Position numbers and translations under genes: made by a program | The notes under the pieces: model-generated | What the model was told of the DNA's origin: nothing | What the model saw: only the letters and a program-made list of their open reading frames with translations | The model's database searches: none | Shown here: positions 7,257 through 15,159 of the stretch, one piece after another | Numbering within the stretch: the stretch's first letter is position 1 | How the letters are laid out: the number at the start of each line of letters is the position of its first letter | Source of the DNA: Tissierellia bacterium | GTDB taxonomy: Bacteria; Bacillota; Clostridia; Tissierellales; Peptoniphilaceae | Direction of reading: 5' to 3' | Length of the DNA: 34,091 bases | NCBI GenBank assembly: GCA_030537765.1 | Contig: JAUNVH010000021.1 | Location: 1-34,091, forward strand

Positions 7257-7550
7257 TTATTTTATAAATACTGTAAGCCAAAGGGCATCATCTGTTGTTT
7301 TTAAGACCTTATGTGCTCTATTTTTTGCAATAAAAAAGCTATCACCTTTCTCTAAGGCAATTTTTTCACCCTCAAGTTCAATGACTGCAGCACCTCTTAT
7401 AAGCACAATCCATTCATCTTGCTCTTGATTGTATGGGCCTGATGGAGCGCAATTTGAATTAATTTTTTCTATCAATATTTTTTCATTTTCAAATAGTTTT
7501 GAAACTCTTTCTTCTCCAGCTAAAACTTCAATTTCATCATATAGATTCAA
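7257..7550 (-). CDS. Cupin-domain protein
   Basis: This 97-residue single-domain cupin spans the whole length: EWIVLIRGAAVIELEG forms the first conserved motif, GDSFFIAKNRAHKV the second. Metal-ligand histidines are fewer than in classic cupins (only the His in AHKV is clear), so it may be a binding rather than a metal-enzyme cupin. The start is a TTG at 7550 with GAGGTG 7 nt upstream; it lies 14 nt inside the end of the flavodoxin-like gene, so translation is coupled. It is the last gene of a methyltransferase-flavodoxin-cupin operon; the function is unknown. Confidence 0.8.
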   Translation of the reverse strand: MNLYDEIEVLAGEERVSKLFENEKILIEKINSNCAPSGPYNQEQDEWIVLIRGAAVIELEGEKIALEKGDSFFIAKNRAHKVLKTTDDALWLTVFIK

Positions 7551-7995
7551 TAGATTTCACCTCATTTTTCAAAAACTTTCTACAAGCATCTATATCTTCT
7601 CTATTAGGTCTATCTTTATTTATTCCGCCCACTAATTTTAAAACAAAAAATGTATCTAATGCTTTACATTCAAAAACTGACTTTATTGTAATATTTCTAT
7701 CCGAAAGATATTTTTTAAATCGCTTAGCATAGCTTAATCCACCTGTGCCACTAGTGTAGATTAAGACTATTTCTTTTGGAATTTCGTTCTTTTCAATAAA
7801 ATTATAAATCGATTTATGCAGTTTAAACGCATAAATACCAGAAGCAAATCCTACAATCTCATAATTTGATAAATCGGCCTCTATATTTTTAGTGGCATCT
7901 ATTAGATCGATATTTAAACCTTCGATTGCCCCTTTTAAAAGTTTTTCAGTATTCTTATGATGGATTGATGCATAAACAATTGCCATCTTTTTCAT
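7537..7995 (-). CDS. Flavodoxin-like protein
   Basis: With the start at 7995 the product is 152 residues and begins MKKMAIVYASIHHKNTEKL. This is a flavodoxin phosphate-binding loop variant in which S-I-H-H-K-N-T replaces the usual T-x-T-G-N-T. YEIVGFASGIYAFKLH and IYTSGTGGLSYAKRF are the later FMN-contact regions. I prefer 7995 over the upstream in-frame start at 8028 because GGAGG lies 6 nt before it. The methyltransferase stop is only one base away. It is probably a low-potential electron carrier or an FMN reductase; no partner is evident apart from the operon genes. Confidence 0.82.
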   Translation of the reverse strand: MKKMAIVYASIHHKNTEKLLKGAIEGLNIDLIDATKNIEADLSNYEIVGFASGIYAFKLHKSIYNFIEKNEIPKEIVLIYTSGTGGLSYAKRFKKYLSDRNITIKSVFECKALDTFFVLKLVGGINKDRPNREDIDACRKFLKNEVKSIESI

Positions 7996-7996
7996 A

Positions 7997-8614
7997 TTAT
8001 TCCTCCAATTTTTCAGATACAATAGCAATATTTGAGCTCTTTTTATCTACATTTATCTCGATATTTTTAAAACCTGCCAAATTTAAAATTTCTTCTAATT
8101 CAAAATCCTCATAGATTCTCAAATCAATAGTTTTTATCCAATATTCACCCTTTTTAGGGTCGCAGATTTCATTTACAATTAAAAACTTTCCTCCTGCTTT
8201 TAAAATTCTTTTCACTTCTTTGAAAGCAGCTATGATATCTGTCCAAAAATATACCGTTTCAAATGCAGTTGCGTAGTCGCAAGTGTTGTCTGGCAAAGGG
8301 ATGTTTAATACATTTCCTTGAAAGACTTCGCAGCGATTATTTAAAATCTCTTTGGAGTTTAGTTCTTTTGTTTTCTGCACACTGACTTCTGAATAGTCTA
8401 GACCGTAGACTTTCTTGGCTTTTTTAAGTTGCTCTTTTATATTCATACCCCCACCACAACCTAAATCTATTCCTATATCATCGGGATTTATTTCTAAAAA
8501 TTTCATACCCCATAGAGATAATTTTTTATGTCCTTTATTCATCATGCTCACCATCAATTTTCCAGAAAAATTGTTCTGTGGCTTTATTACATTCTTAAAA
8601 TATTTTTTTAGCAT
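7997..8614 (-). CDS. Class I SAM-dependent methyltransferase
   Basis: This 205-residue protein has a Rossmann SAM-binding domain. Motif I is GIDLGCGGG (about residues 48-56), the acidic loop VYGLDYSE follows motif II, then ATAFETVYFW (motif IV region) and a LKAGGKFLIVNE strand (motif V). It resembles the Methyltransf_11 small-molecule methylases often annotated as ubiE-like, but the substrate is unknown and a quinone role is unlikely in an anaerobe without such a pathway nearby. The start follows AAAGGAAATTATA. It is first in a three-gene operon with a flavodoxin and a cupin. Confidence 0.85.
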   Translation of the reverse strand: MLKKYFKNVIKPQNNFSGKLMVSMMNKGHKKLSLWGMKFLEINPDDIGIDLGCGGGMNIKEQLKKAKKVYGLDYSEVSVQKTKELNSKEILNNRCEVFQGNVLNIPLPDNTCDYATAFETVYFWTDIIAAFKEVKRILKAGGKFLIVNEICDPKKGEYWIKTIDLRIYEDFELEEILNLAGFKNIEINVDKKSSNIAIVSEKLEE

Positions 8615-8728
8615 TATAATTTCCTTTATTTCAATTGATACTAATTTTCATTTCAGCTTTATTTTATCATCTCAAAATAATTTTGGTCAATAAAAACTGT
8701 TTAACAAGCTATTTTCATAATTATATGC

Positions 8729-8734
8729 TATACT
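8729..8734 (+). promoter_or_regulatory. Extended -10 promoter of the PhnA-like gene
   Basis: TATACT preceded by TGC forms an extended -10 element 22 nt before the ATG at 8757. No good -35 hexamer is visible, as expected for extended -10 promoters. The leader would be about 16 nt, just enough for the AGAGGTGA ribosome binding site. Confidence 0.5.
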
Positions 8735-8756
8735 ATTTTAAGTGAGAGGTGATTTA

Positions 8757-9074
8757 ATGTACAATTGTCCAAAATGTAATTGTGAATATGGATATGATGA
8801 CGGAATGGCTTATAATTGCCCCGAATGCGGCCATGTGTGGACTGATTTATGCCTAGAAGAGGCAAAAGTAAAAGATGCTTTTGGAAATGAGCTTCAAGAT
8901 GGCGACGATGTAATATTAAATAAAGATTTAAAAATGGGTTCACAGACATTAAAACGTGGCACAAAGGCTACAAAAATACAATTGATTGAAGAAGTTGACG
9001 GCCACGATATTGAAGCCAGAATCGATGGTGTGGGCAGAGTTTATTTAAAATCAGAATTTGTTAAAAAGCTATAA
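8757..9074 (+). CDS. PhnA/YjdM-family zinc-ribbon protein
   Basis: With the start at 8757 the product is 105 residues. The N-terminal zinc ribbon has CPKC and CPECGH motifs. A C-terminal PhnA domain (VKDAFGNELQDGDDVILNKDLK, then KRGTKATKI) folds as a small beta barrel. The family was once called alkylphosphonate utilisation protein, but its true role is unclear and no phosphonate genes are nearby. An in-frame GTG at 8742 could give five extra residues; the ATG at 8757 is preferred because AGAGGTGA lies right before it. It is monocistronic, closed by a strong hairpin at 9073-9104. Confidence 0.9.
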   Translation: MYNCPKCNCEYGYDDGMAYNCPECGHVWTDLCLEEAKVKDAFGNELQDGDDVILNKDLKMGSQTLKRGTKATKIQLIEEVDGHDIEARIDGVGRVYLKSEFVKKL

Positions 9075-9104
9075 AAGAGCGATTATTATTTCAATCGCTC
9101 TTTT
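9073..9104. terminator. Bidirectional intrinsic terminator between the PhnA-like gene and the ribokinase-family gene
   Basis: A perfect 12-bp stem AAAAGAGCGATT/AATCGCTCTTTT (9073-9084 with 9093-9104) has an 8-nt loop and T-runs on both strands. It serves both convergent genes. The stem also encodes the last codons of the minus-strand kinase, whose stop lies at 9086. Confidence 0.9.
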
Positions 9105-10003
9105 TTAAACGCTTTAAATTCATCAAGGCTTGGCAAAGAAATTTGTGCCCCTTCCCTTTGAACTGTAAGTGCTGCACATATTTGTCCATAATCTATTGCA
9201 GTCTCTATGTCTTTTTGTTCAGATAAAGCTGCAACGAATCCGCCTATAAAGCTGTCTCCAGCAGCCGTTGTGTCAACTGCATCGACCTCATATGCCTTAA
9301 AGAATTTTTGAACTTTGCCGTCTGTATAATATACGCCGTTTTTGCCCAATGTCACGATCAAATTTTTAACACCTTTTTTCAAAAGTATATTGCAAGCTCT
9401 CTTTATCGATTTTTCATCATCTATCTTCACATCGGTCAATCTTTGTAATTCGTGTTCATTTGGAATTAATATATCGACTAAACTTATTATTTCATCATCT
9501 AATTTTGTTGCAGGTGCTGGATTTAATACGGTCAATTTTTCATTCTGTTTTGCCATTTTTAAACCCATCCTCACAGTTTCTAAAGGGATTTCCAATTGAA
9601 ATACAAAAATATCTGCCTCAAACTGAGCTGCATTATTTTTTAAATAAGAAGTATCCATAAGTCCATTTGCCCCAGATATTACGACTATATTATTATTGCC
9701 TTGATTGTCTACATTTATAATCGCAATACCTGATGGGCCTTTTTCAGTTTCGATTTTAGATATCTCGATGCCAGCATTTAGCATGGAGCTTTTTAATTCT
9801 GCTCCAAAGCCATCTTCGCCGACTTTACCTAAAAAAACTGTTTCTACTCCCAGTTTTGCCATAGCAGCTGCTTGATTTGCCCCCTTGCCGCCTGGAATTC
9901 GCATAAGATTCTTTCCCATAACAGTTTCTCCAGGCTTTGGTATTTCTTCAACTCTTACTACTAAATCCATATTGATGCTCCCGATTACTACGACTTTAGA
10001 CAT
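9086..10003 (-). CDS. rbsK: Ribokinase (PfkB carbohydrate kinase family)
   Basis: This 305-residue cytoplasmic kinase phosphorylates ribose (or a related sugar) at C5 with ATP. Ribokinase features are all present: the start VVVIGSINMDLVVRV, the sugar-binding GGKGANQA at 38-45, NPAP at 161-164, PNEHE around 181-185, and the anion-hole/catalytic motif DTTAAGDSF with base Asp250. The length equals typical RbsK. AGGAGG precedes the ATG. No ribose transporter or rbsD is adjacent, so it may serve ribose salvage from nucleosides, or be a related kinase; PfkB specificity is hard to read by eye. Confidence 0.87.
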   Translation of the reverse strand: MSKVVVIGSINMDLVVRVEEIPKPGETVMGKNLMRIPGGKGANQAAAMAKLGVETVFLGKVGEDGFGAELKSSMLNAGIEISKIETEKGPSGIAIINVDNQGNNNIVVISGANGLMDTSYLKNNAAQFEADIFVFQLEIPLETVRMGLKMAKQNEKLTVLNPAPATKLDDEIISLVDILIPNEHELQRLTDVKIDDEKSIKRACNILLKKGVKNLIVTLGKNGVYYTDGKVQKFFKAYEVDAVDTTAAGDSFIGGFVAALSEQKDIETAIDYGQICAALTVQREGAQISLPSLDEFKAFKKERLK

Positions 10004-10133
10004 TTTTCCTCCTAATCAAATTTAATTATTTCTTTTATTAATACATAATTTAGTATCTTATTTAAGCAACGATTTATTTAGATATTTTATAAATCTTAAA
10101 CTTCTTTATATATTATATCATTATTATTTTTTA

Positions 10134-10163
10134 TTGCTTATTTATTTTGAAAATGAGTATAAT
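10134..10163 (+). promoter_or_regulatory. Predicted promoter of the PNPOx/Crp pair
   Basis: TTGCTT (10134-10139), an 18-nt spacer and a perfect TATAAT (10158-10163). The start would be near 10170, leaving a very short leader with AGGTGA before the ATG at 10182. Confidence 0.6.
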
Positions 10164-10181
10164 ATGTATATGAGGTGAATT

Positions 10182-10736
10182 ATGAGAAGAAAAGATAGAG
10201 AAATGGATCGAGAGTATGCGCTCGACATTGTAGATCGATCAGATTACGGAGTTTTAGCTATTGCAGAAAATAATATTCCTTATACGGTGATACTTTCGAT
10301 TGTGAGAGTTGGCGATTATTTATATTTTCATAGTGCAACTGGAGGTAAAAAAGTGGAGCTTTTAAAAGACGGTTCAATCGTTTCTTTGAGCTTTGCTTGC
10401 GATGTAAAAGTGCCCGAGCTCATAAGTCGTGAAAAGATTGAAGAGATGGTCTCAAAAGGCCAAGTTGCAACTTTGGGCTCAAGAGTCTACACTACAGAAT
10501 TTGGTTCAGCGCATATTATGGGACGAGTTAAAAAAATAGAAGATGAGGAAGAAAAAATAATGGCGCTTATTGAACTTTGCAAAAAATATACGCCTAAAGT
10601 CTATGATTTAGCCAATGACTTTATTCAGATGAGTATAAACCGCACCAATGTTTATAGAATTTCAATCGATGAGATTTCAGGTAAAAGAAAAGCTTTTAAC
10701 GAAGCTGGAGAGGAATTGAAATGGGGAGCAATCTAA
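10182..10736 (+). CDS. Pyridoxamine 5'-phosphate oxidase-fold flavoprotein (NimA-like)
   Basis: This 184-residue protein has a start RRKDREM followed by a split-barrel domain. YGVLAIAENNIPYTVILSI, then YLYFHSATGGKKVELL and VSLSFACD, are the typical FMN-contact strands of the NimA/PNPOx-like group. Relatives include 5-nitroimidazole reductases and uncharacterised flavin or heme-binding proteins of anaerobes. The C-terminus INRTNVYRISIDEISGKRK is characteristic of this subfamily. The gene overlaps the downstream Crp/Fnr gene by 16 nt, so the two are translated together and probably work in one redox or stress response. Confidence 0.85.
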   Translation: MRRKDREMDREYALDIVDRSDYGVLAIAENNIPYTVILSIVRVGDYLYFHSATGGKKVELLKDGSIVSLSFACDVKVPELISREKIEEMVSKGQVATLGSRVYTTEFGSAHIMGRVKKIEDEEEKIMALIELCKKYTPKVYDLANDFIQMSINRTNVYRISIDEISGKRKAFNEAGEELKWGAI

Positions 10737-11410
10737 AATATAAATTTATTAAATCCTCAAAACTGTTTAAAAATTTATCAGAAGATGAATTAAAAGATCT
10801 ATATAAGAATCCCAATTTAGAATTTGCCGAATATAAAAAATCACAGATTCTATTTAACGCCCTAGATACGCCCAAATATTTATTCATACTGGGAGATGGG
10901 GCAGTAAAGGTAGAAAAAAACGATATTCACGGCAAAAAGGTTATTGTAAATCTATTTAAAAATTCTGGCACAGTCTTTGGCGAAGTCTATCTCTATTTAG
11001 AAGATAGAGCCTATGATTATTCTTGTGTGGCAATGAAGGATACCCGAGTTTTAAAAATGCCGCGCGATTTTTTGATAAGCCTTGGCGATTTAAAAAAACC
11101 ATATTATAAGACTTTAGTCGACAATATGTTAGAAATTTTAGCATCTAAAGCTTACCATTTAAATCAAAAGCTATTAATTCTTGGAAGTTATACATTGCGC
11201 CAAAAAATTGCCAATTATATAATTCAGTTTGCCGATGAAGACGATTCTGTATATTTAAAGTTTAATCGACAAGAGCTTTCTGAATATATCGGTAGCACAA
11301 GGCCTTCTCTTTCTAGAGAACTGATGGCAATGGTTGACGAAAAAATTATTGAAGTTAAAAAAGATAAGATAAAAATCTTAGATCGCTCCTATTTAGAAGA
11401 TATAATATAG
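10721..11410 (+). CDS. Crp/Fnr-family transcriptional regulator
   Basis: This 229-residue protein has an N-terminal cyclic-nucleotide-binding fold (about 15-130, with YLFILGDGAVKV and GTVFGEVYLY), a dimer helix, and a C-terminal winged helix. The recognition region is FNRQELSEYIGSTRPSLSRE. Only one cysteine is present (in DYSCV), so an Fnr-type iron-sulfur cluster is excluded; the ligand is unknown. The start at 10721 lies in the end of the PNPOx-fold gene and follows GGAGAGGAATTGAA. Regulation of its own operon is a reasonable inference. A terminator follows at 11449-11469. Confidence 0.9.
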   Translation: MGSNLKYKFIKSSKLFKNLSEDELKDLYKNPNLEFAEYKKSQILFNALDTPKYLFILGDGAVKVEKNDIHGKKVIVNLFKNSGTVFGEVYLYLEDRAYDYSCVAMKDTRVLKMPRDFLISLGDLKKPYYKTLVDNMLEILASKAYHLNQKLLILGSYTLRQKIANYIIQFADEDDSVYLKFNRQELSEYIGSTRPSLSRELMAMVDEKIIEVKKDKIKILDRSYLEDII

Positions 11411-11448
11411 AGCAATTATCTAGATTATTATTTATTTATTTTTAATCC

Positions 11449-11477
11449 ACGCCTCTTTAATAGGGGCGTAATTTTTT
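11449..11477 (+). terminator. Intrinsic terminator after the Crp/Fnr gene
   Basis: A 7-bp stem ACGCCTC/GGGGCGT (one G-U pair) at 11449-11455 and 11463-11469 has a 7-nt loop, followed by AATTTTTT. Confidence 0.85.
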
Positions 11478-11660
11478 AAAAATTTAGATTTCATTGAGTA
11501 GTTTTATAATTTAATAAAGGTGTATTTATAAAAATTTTCGATTTTAGTTCGGAACTTTTATGATTTTCATTTTCTTTCACTTTCCAAATTTAGATATTAA
11601 ATTTTTTAATTTGACCATTATATCTATTTCTCGATTTATTACATATTGATAACTTTCGTA

Positions 11661-11698
11661 AAAAAATAATCCCTCAAAGCAAAATGCTTCAAGGGATT
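11661..11698 (-). terminator. Intrinsic terminator of the S10-spc-alpha cluster
   Basis: On the minus strand AATCCCT (11698-11692) pairs with AGGGATT (11674-11668). After a short internal mismatch, an AAGCA/TGCTT stem closes an A-rich loop. A run of seven T follows. It lies just after the rplQ stop at 11704. Confidence 0.9.
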
Positions 11699-11703
11699 TA
11701 ATA

Positions 11704-12045
11704 TTATACTAAACTCAATACTGCCATTTCAGCTCCATCGCCTCTGCGCGGTCCCATTTTTATCACTCTGGTATATCCGCCGTTTCTATCTTTGTAGCTT
11801 GGGGCGATTTCATCGAATAGCTTTACTACGACGCCTTCGTCATAGATATATGCGAGGGCTTGTCTTCTGGCATGAAGGGTGCCTCTCTTACCGAGGGTGA
11901 TCATCTTCTCTGCCATTCTCTGAGTTTCTTTTGCTCTTGTTAAGGTCGTTATAATTTGTCCTTCTCTTAAAAACGAAGTGGTCAAATTTCTTAGCATAGC
12001 TTTTCTATGCGCAGTTGGACGACCAAGTTTTCTCAGTTTTGCCAT
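11704..12045 (-). CDS. rplQ: 50S ribosomal protein L17
   Basis: This 113-residue protein has the L17 signature start ([19 protein letters not shown]), then [21 protein letters not shown] in the middle and a [17 protein letters not shown] end. Its length is typical of the short bacterial form. It sits around the exit-tunnel face of the large subunit. It is the last gene of the ribosomal cluster, 18 nt after rpoA, and an intrinsic terminator follows its stop. Confidence 0.98.
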   Translation of the reverse strand: MAKLRKLGRPTAHRKAMLRNLTTSFLREGQIITTLTRAKETQRMAEKMITLGKRGTLHARRQALAYIYDEGVVVKLFDEIAPSYKDRNGGYTRVIKMGPRRGDGAEMAVLSLV

Positions 12046-12063
12046 TTTCTACCTCCTTCATGC

Positions 12064-13011
12064 TTATTCTTCTTTTGCCTTTAGACTCAGATCTAATTCA
12101 GCCAATTTATTTACAACTTCTTCAAGCGATTTCTTACCTAAGTTTCTGACTTTCATCATATCTTCTTCAGTCTTTTGAATCAGCTCTTCAACTGTATTTA
12201 TATTGGCTCTCTTTAAGCAGTTGAAGCTTCTGACGCTAAGGTCTAATTCTTCTATGCTCATTTCGAGTGCTTTTTCTTTTTCATCTTCGTCTTTTTCGAC
12301 CATGATCTCAACTTCTGATACATGATCTGTAAGCTCTATGAATAAATTCAAGTGTTCGGTCAGAACCTTAGACGCTAAGCTGACGGCTTCTTCAACACTC
12401 ATTGAGCCATCTGTCTCAACGTCGAGAATAAGCCTTTCGTAGTCGGTTCTTTGGCCTACACGCGTGTTTTCTTTATTCCAGTTTACTCTTTTTACCGGAG
12501 TAAAGTTTGAATCTATCAATATGGCACGTACATCTGTCTCTTCTTCTTTACGGCTTTCGGCAGTTACATAGCCTCTTCCGCGCTCACAGACGATTTCCAT
12601 TTGTAGATGTCCATCTTCATTTAAAGTTGCAATATGATGTTCTGGATCTACAAGTTCGATATCTATGCCTGTTAAAATATCTTTGGCTTTGACATCTCTT
12701 GGTCCTTTTACATCTAATACCATATTTACTGGCTCATCTACATTCATCTTGAGAGTCAGATTTTTTAGATTCAATATAATTTCGGGCACATCTTCCAACA
12801 CGCCCGGTAAGGTGTCAAATTCATGACTAACACCTTCTATGATTACTTTTGATACAGCCGCTCCCGGTAGAGAAGATAGCAATATTCTCCTAAGCGAATT
12901 GCCTACAGTTATTGCATAGCCGCTCTCTAGGGGTTCGACGATAAATCTTCCAATATTTCGATTTCCGTTTTCGTGTTGTATCGAAATCATAGGTTTTTCA
13001 ATTTCTATCAT
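12064..13011 (-). CDS. rpoA: DNA-directed RNA polymerase alpha subunit
   Basis: This 315-residue protein has an N-terminal dimerisation/assembly domain ([33 protein letters not shown], about 21-54). A flexible acidic linker (around 230-248, rich in E, K and D) leads to the C-terminal domain (about 252-310), which binds promoter UP elements and activators ([22 protein letters not shown] and [10 protein letters not shown]). It follows rpsK directly; the rpsD gene found here in many Clostridia is absent. AAGGAGG precedes the ATG region. Confidence 0.98.
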   Translation of the reverse strand: MIEIEKPMISIQHENGNRNIGRFIVEPLESGYAITVGNSLRRILLSSLPGAAVSKVIIEGVSHEFDTLPGVLEDVPEIILNLKNLTLKMNVDEPVNMVLDVKGPRDVKAKDILTGIDIELVDPEHHIATLNEDGHLQMEIVCERGRGYVTAESRKEEETDVRAILIDSNFTPVKRVNWNKENTRVGQRTDYERLILDVETDGSMSVEEAVSLASKVLTEHLNLFIELTDHVSEVEIMVEKDEDEKEKALEMSIEELDLSVRSFNCLKRANINTVEELIQKTEEDMMKVRNLGKKSLEEVVNKLAELDLSLKAKEE

Positions 13012-13046
13012 TACCTTAAAACCTCCTTCTTTTAAAGGCTATAGGT

Positions 13047-13445
13047 TTAAACTCTTCTGCGCTTTGGCGGTCTGCAACCGTTGTGCGGTATAGGTGTTAC
13101 GTCTTTAATCATATTGACATCAAGGCCTGCAGCTTGAAGAGATCTGATTGCAGCTTCTCTTCCAGAACCTGGTCCTTTAACATATACTTCTACAGTCTTT
13201 AGACCATGTTCCATAGCTTTTTTTGCAGCTTCTTCTGCAGCCTGTTGAGCAGCAAAAGGAGTAGATTTTCTTGATCCGCGAAAACCTAATTGTCCGGCAC
13301 TTGCCCATGAGATAACATTTCCGTTCATATCGGTAAGTGTTACCATTGTATTATTAAAAGTTGAAGCTATATGAGCTTGACCTTTTTCTATATTTTTACG
13401 TTCTCTTCTTCTGGTTCTTGTACTTCTACCTTTTTTCGGTGCCAT
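13047..13445 (-). CDS. rpsK: 30S ribosomal protein S11
   Basis: This 132-residue protein has a basic N-terminus ([17 protein letters not shown]), a core containing [21 protein letters not shown], and the conserved end [15 protein letters not shown]. It lines the mRNA exit region of the 30S platform with S7 and S18. It lies 19 nt after rpsM, and the next gene is rpoA. Confidence 0.98.
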   Translation of the reverse strand: MAPKKGRSTRTRRRERKNIEKGQAHIASTFNNTMVTLTDMNGNVISWASAGQLGFRGSRKSTPFAAQQAAEEAAKKAMEHGLKTVEVYVKGPGSGREAAIRSLQAAGLDVNMIKDVTPIPHNGCRPPKRRRV

Positions 13446-13464
13446 AAACTATATCCCTCCCTTG

Positions 13465-13827
13465 CTATTTCTTCTTAGTTATAAGTTTTTTAGGTCCTTT
13501 TCTGGTTCTTGCATTAGTTTTAGTCTTTTGACCTCTAACGGGCAAGCCTTTTTTGTGTCTTATACCTCTATAACAATTTATTTCTTTTAATCTCTTTATA
13601 TTTAATGCGATATCTCTTCTGAGATCACCTTCGACATGATATTTGTTGATCTCCGTTCTGATGTTTGCAACTTCAGCTTCAGTAAGATCTCTAACTCTGG
13701 TGTCATAGTCTACTTCTACATTGTCCAAAATTTCTTGAGCTCTTTTTCTGCCTATGCCATAAATATAAGTCAAACCAATTTCGATTCTCTTATCTCTAGG
13801 TAGGTCAACTCCAGCAATTCTTGCCAT
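13465..13827 (-). CDS. rpsM: 30S ribosomal protein S13
   Basis: This 120-residue protein begins [25 protein letters not shown], the helix-two-turn-helix S13 signature. It ends in the basic tail [22 protein letters not shown], which reaches the P-site tRNA. It contacts the 50S subunit through intersubunit bridges. It lies between rpmJ and rpsK in the alpha operon. Confidence 0.98.
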   Translation of the reverse strand: MARIAGVDLPRDKRIEIGLTYIYGIGRKRAQEILDNVEVDYDTRVRDLTEAEVANIRTEINKYHVEGDLRRDIALNIKRLKEINCYRGIRHKKGLPVRGQKTKTNARTRKGPKKLITKKK

Positions 13828-13860
13828 TAATTATTACACCTCTCTTTTAAATTATGATTA

Positions 13861-13974
13861 CTAACCTTGTCTTTGTTTATGTTTAGGATTTTGACAGATA
13901 ACCATAACTTTTCCGCGTCTTTTGATTATTTTGCATTTATCGCACATCTTTTTAACTGATGGTCTTACTTTCAT
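13861..13974 (-). CDS. rpmJ: 50S ribosomal protein L36 (zinc-binding form)
   Basis: This 37-codon gene starts [20 protein letters not shown]. Cys11, Cys14, Cys27 and His32 form the zinc site of the C+ type, followed by the end KHKQRQG. It is too short for usual ORF cut-offs but unmistakable. It lies between infA and rpsM, with a GGAGGG-type ribosome binding site. The presence of the zinc form means that ribosome assembly here uses zinc at this position. Confidence 0.97.
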   Translation of the reverse strand: MKVRPSVKKMCDKCKIIKRRGKVMVICQNPKHKQRQG

Positions 13975-13991
13975 TAAAATCCCTCCTTCGA

Positions 13992-14210
13992 TTACTTGTT
14001 ACGCCAAGTAATTCTGCCTTTTGTCAAATCATAAGGCGAAAGTTCTACCTTTACTTTATCTCCGGGAAGTATTCGGATGTAATTCATCCTTAGCTTGCCG
14101 GAAATATGCGCCAATATTTCATGACCGTTTTCAAGGCGTACTTTGAAGTTTGTATTAGGGAGCGCGTCTGTCACGACTCCTTCCACTTCAATTATATCTT
14201 CTTTAGACAT
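13992..14210 (-). CDS. infA: Translation initiation factor IF-1
   Basis: This 72-residue S1/OB-fold protein starts [48 protein letters not shown] carries the conserved surface that binds the 30S A site. It ends [11 protein letters not shown], as in nearly all bacterial IF-1. It lies 12 nt after the KOW-domain gene and before rpmJ. Confidence 0.98.
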   Translation of the reverse strand: MSKEDIIEVEGVVTDALPNTNFKVRLENGHEILAHISGKLRMNYIRILPGDKVKVELSPYDLTKGRITWRNK

Positions 14211-14222
14211 ATATACCTCCCG

Positions 14223-14498
14223 TTATTTATTAAAAGGTTTTAATACACGACGAATATAAGCATCATTAAATTGATATTTGCCTGAATCTTTAGTTTCGAT
14301 TCCATCAATAATATCTTTATATACCATAAGATGTTTTAGCTTTTTCTTTTTTGGTTTAGCGATAGTTCTGTTTACGCCATTAATTATGCCGACATATTGT
14401 TCGTCATATATTTTGTAAATTAAGAATACTTTTCCAAAATCCCTGCCGTTTTTTGATTTGACAATTTGTCCTATCCTTACGGAAGCGGTATTTTCCAT
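14223..14498 (-). CDS. KOW-domain RNA-binding protein (L14e-like)
   Basis: This 91-residue basic protein starts ENTASVRIGQIVKSKNGRDFGKVF, a KOW motif as in ribosomal proteins L14e, L24 and L27e. YVGIINGVNRTIAKPKKKKLKHL follows. Clostridia often carry this gene between map/adk and infA, annotated as KOW domain-containing RNA-binding protein. It may associate with ribosomes, but its role has not been established as far as I know. It starts 6 nt after the adk stop. Confidence 0.85.
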   Translation of the reverse strand: MENTASVRIGQIVKSKNGRDFGKVFLIYKIYDEQYVGIINGVNRTIAKPKKKKLKHLMVYKDIIDGIETKDSGKYQFNDAYIRRVLKPFNK

Positions 14499-14504
14499 GG
14501 AAAA

Positions 14505-15146
14505 TTACTCCAATCCTTTAAATATCTCTTCGGTAACTTCTTCGATCGACTTAGATCCGTCTACATCGAATAAAAGTCCTTGAGCTCTATAGTAGTCGAT
14601 AAGAGGTGATGTTTGAGCAGTATAAACTTTAATTCTGTTTGTTACTGTCTCTTCGGTGTCATCTTTTCTTTGTAAGAGATTTGCACCGTCGTCATCACAA
14701 ACTCCTTCAGTTTTTGGAGCATTAAACTTTAGATTATACGTTTTGCCACATTTTGGGCAATATCTTCTAGTAATTGCTCTTTCTACTAAGAAATCTTTAT
14801 CGACATCAATATTTATAACTTTGTCCAAATCGATTCCAAGTTTATCTAACTCGGCATCGAGTGCTACAGCTTGCGCAACAGTTCTTGGAAAACCGTCAAG
14901 CAAAAATCCGTCTTTACAATCTTCTTTCATAATGCGGTCCTGAGCAATTTTTACTACTAAATCGTCTGGAACCAGCATTCCCTTCTCGACATATTCCTTT
15001 GCTTTTTTCCCAAGCTCTGTCTGTTGAGAAATATTTTCTCTTAGAATTTCACCTGTGGAAATATGTGGAATATTAAACTTTTCAATAATTTTTTCCGCTT
15101 GCGTTCCTTTGCCTGCCCCTGGTGGTCCCAATATAATAAGTCTCAT
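14505..15146 (-). CDS. adk: Adenylate kinase
   Basis: This 213-residue enzyme interconverts ATP plus AMP and two ADP. The P-loop GPPGAGKGTQ lies at 7-16. AMP-binding segments are STGEILRE and DGFPRT. The LID domain carries a structural zinc site of the Cys-Cys-Cys-Asp type: Cys130, Cys133, Cys150 and Asp153. The long LID and length match the Gram-positive Adk class. It follows secY by 13 nt. The map gene usually found next is absent. Confidence 0.98.
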   Translation of the reverse strand: MRLIILGPPGAGKGTQAEKIIEKFNIPHISTGEILRENISQQTELGKKAKEYVEKGMLVPDDLVVKIAQDRIMKEDCKDGFLLDGFPRTVAQAVALDAELDKLGIDLDKVINIDVDKDFLVERAITRRYCPKCGKTYNLKFNAPKTEGVCDDDGANLLQRKDDTEETVTNRIKVYTAQTSPLIDYYRAQGLLFDVDGSKSIEEVTEEIFKGLE

Positions 15147-15159
15147 ACTTCCTCCTCAA

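Noticed and set aside
7537..8028. Flavodoxin start at 8028
   Set aside because: It would overlap the methyltransferase end by 32 nt without a ribosome binding site. The ATG at 7995 has GGAGG at proper spacing.
10721..11410. Fnr-type oxygen-sensing regulator
   Set aside because: Only one cysteine is present, so a 4Fe-4S cluster site is impossible.
11577..11668. A 28-codon minus-strand open stretch after the rplQ terminator that reads ESYQYVINREIDIMVKLKN and ends before a TGA
   Set aside because: It has no start codon, no ribosome binding site and lies directly after a strong terminator. In such AT-rich sequence a stretch this short is likely chance, although a gene remnant cannot be excluded.
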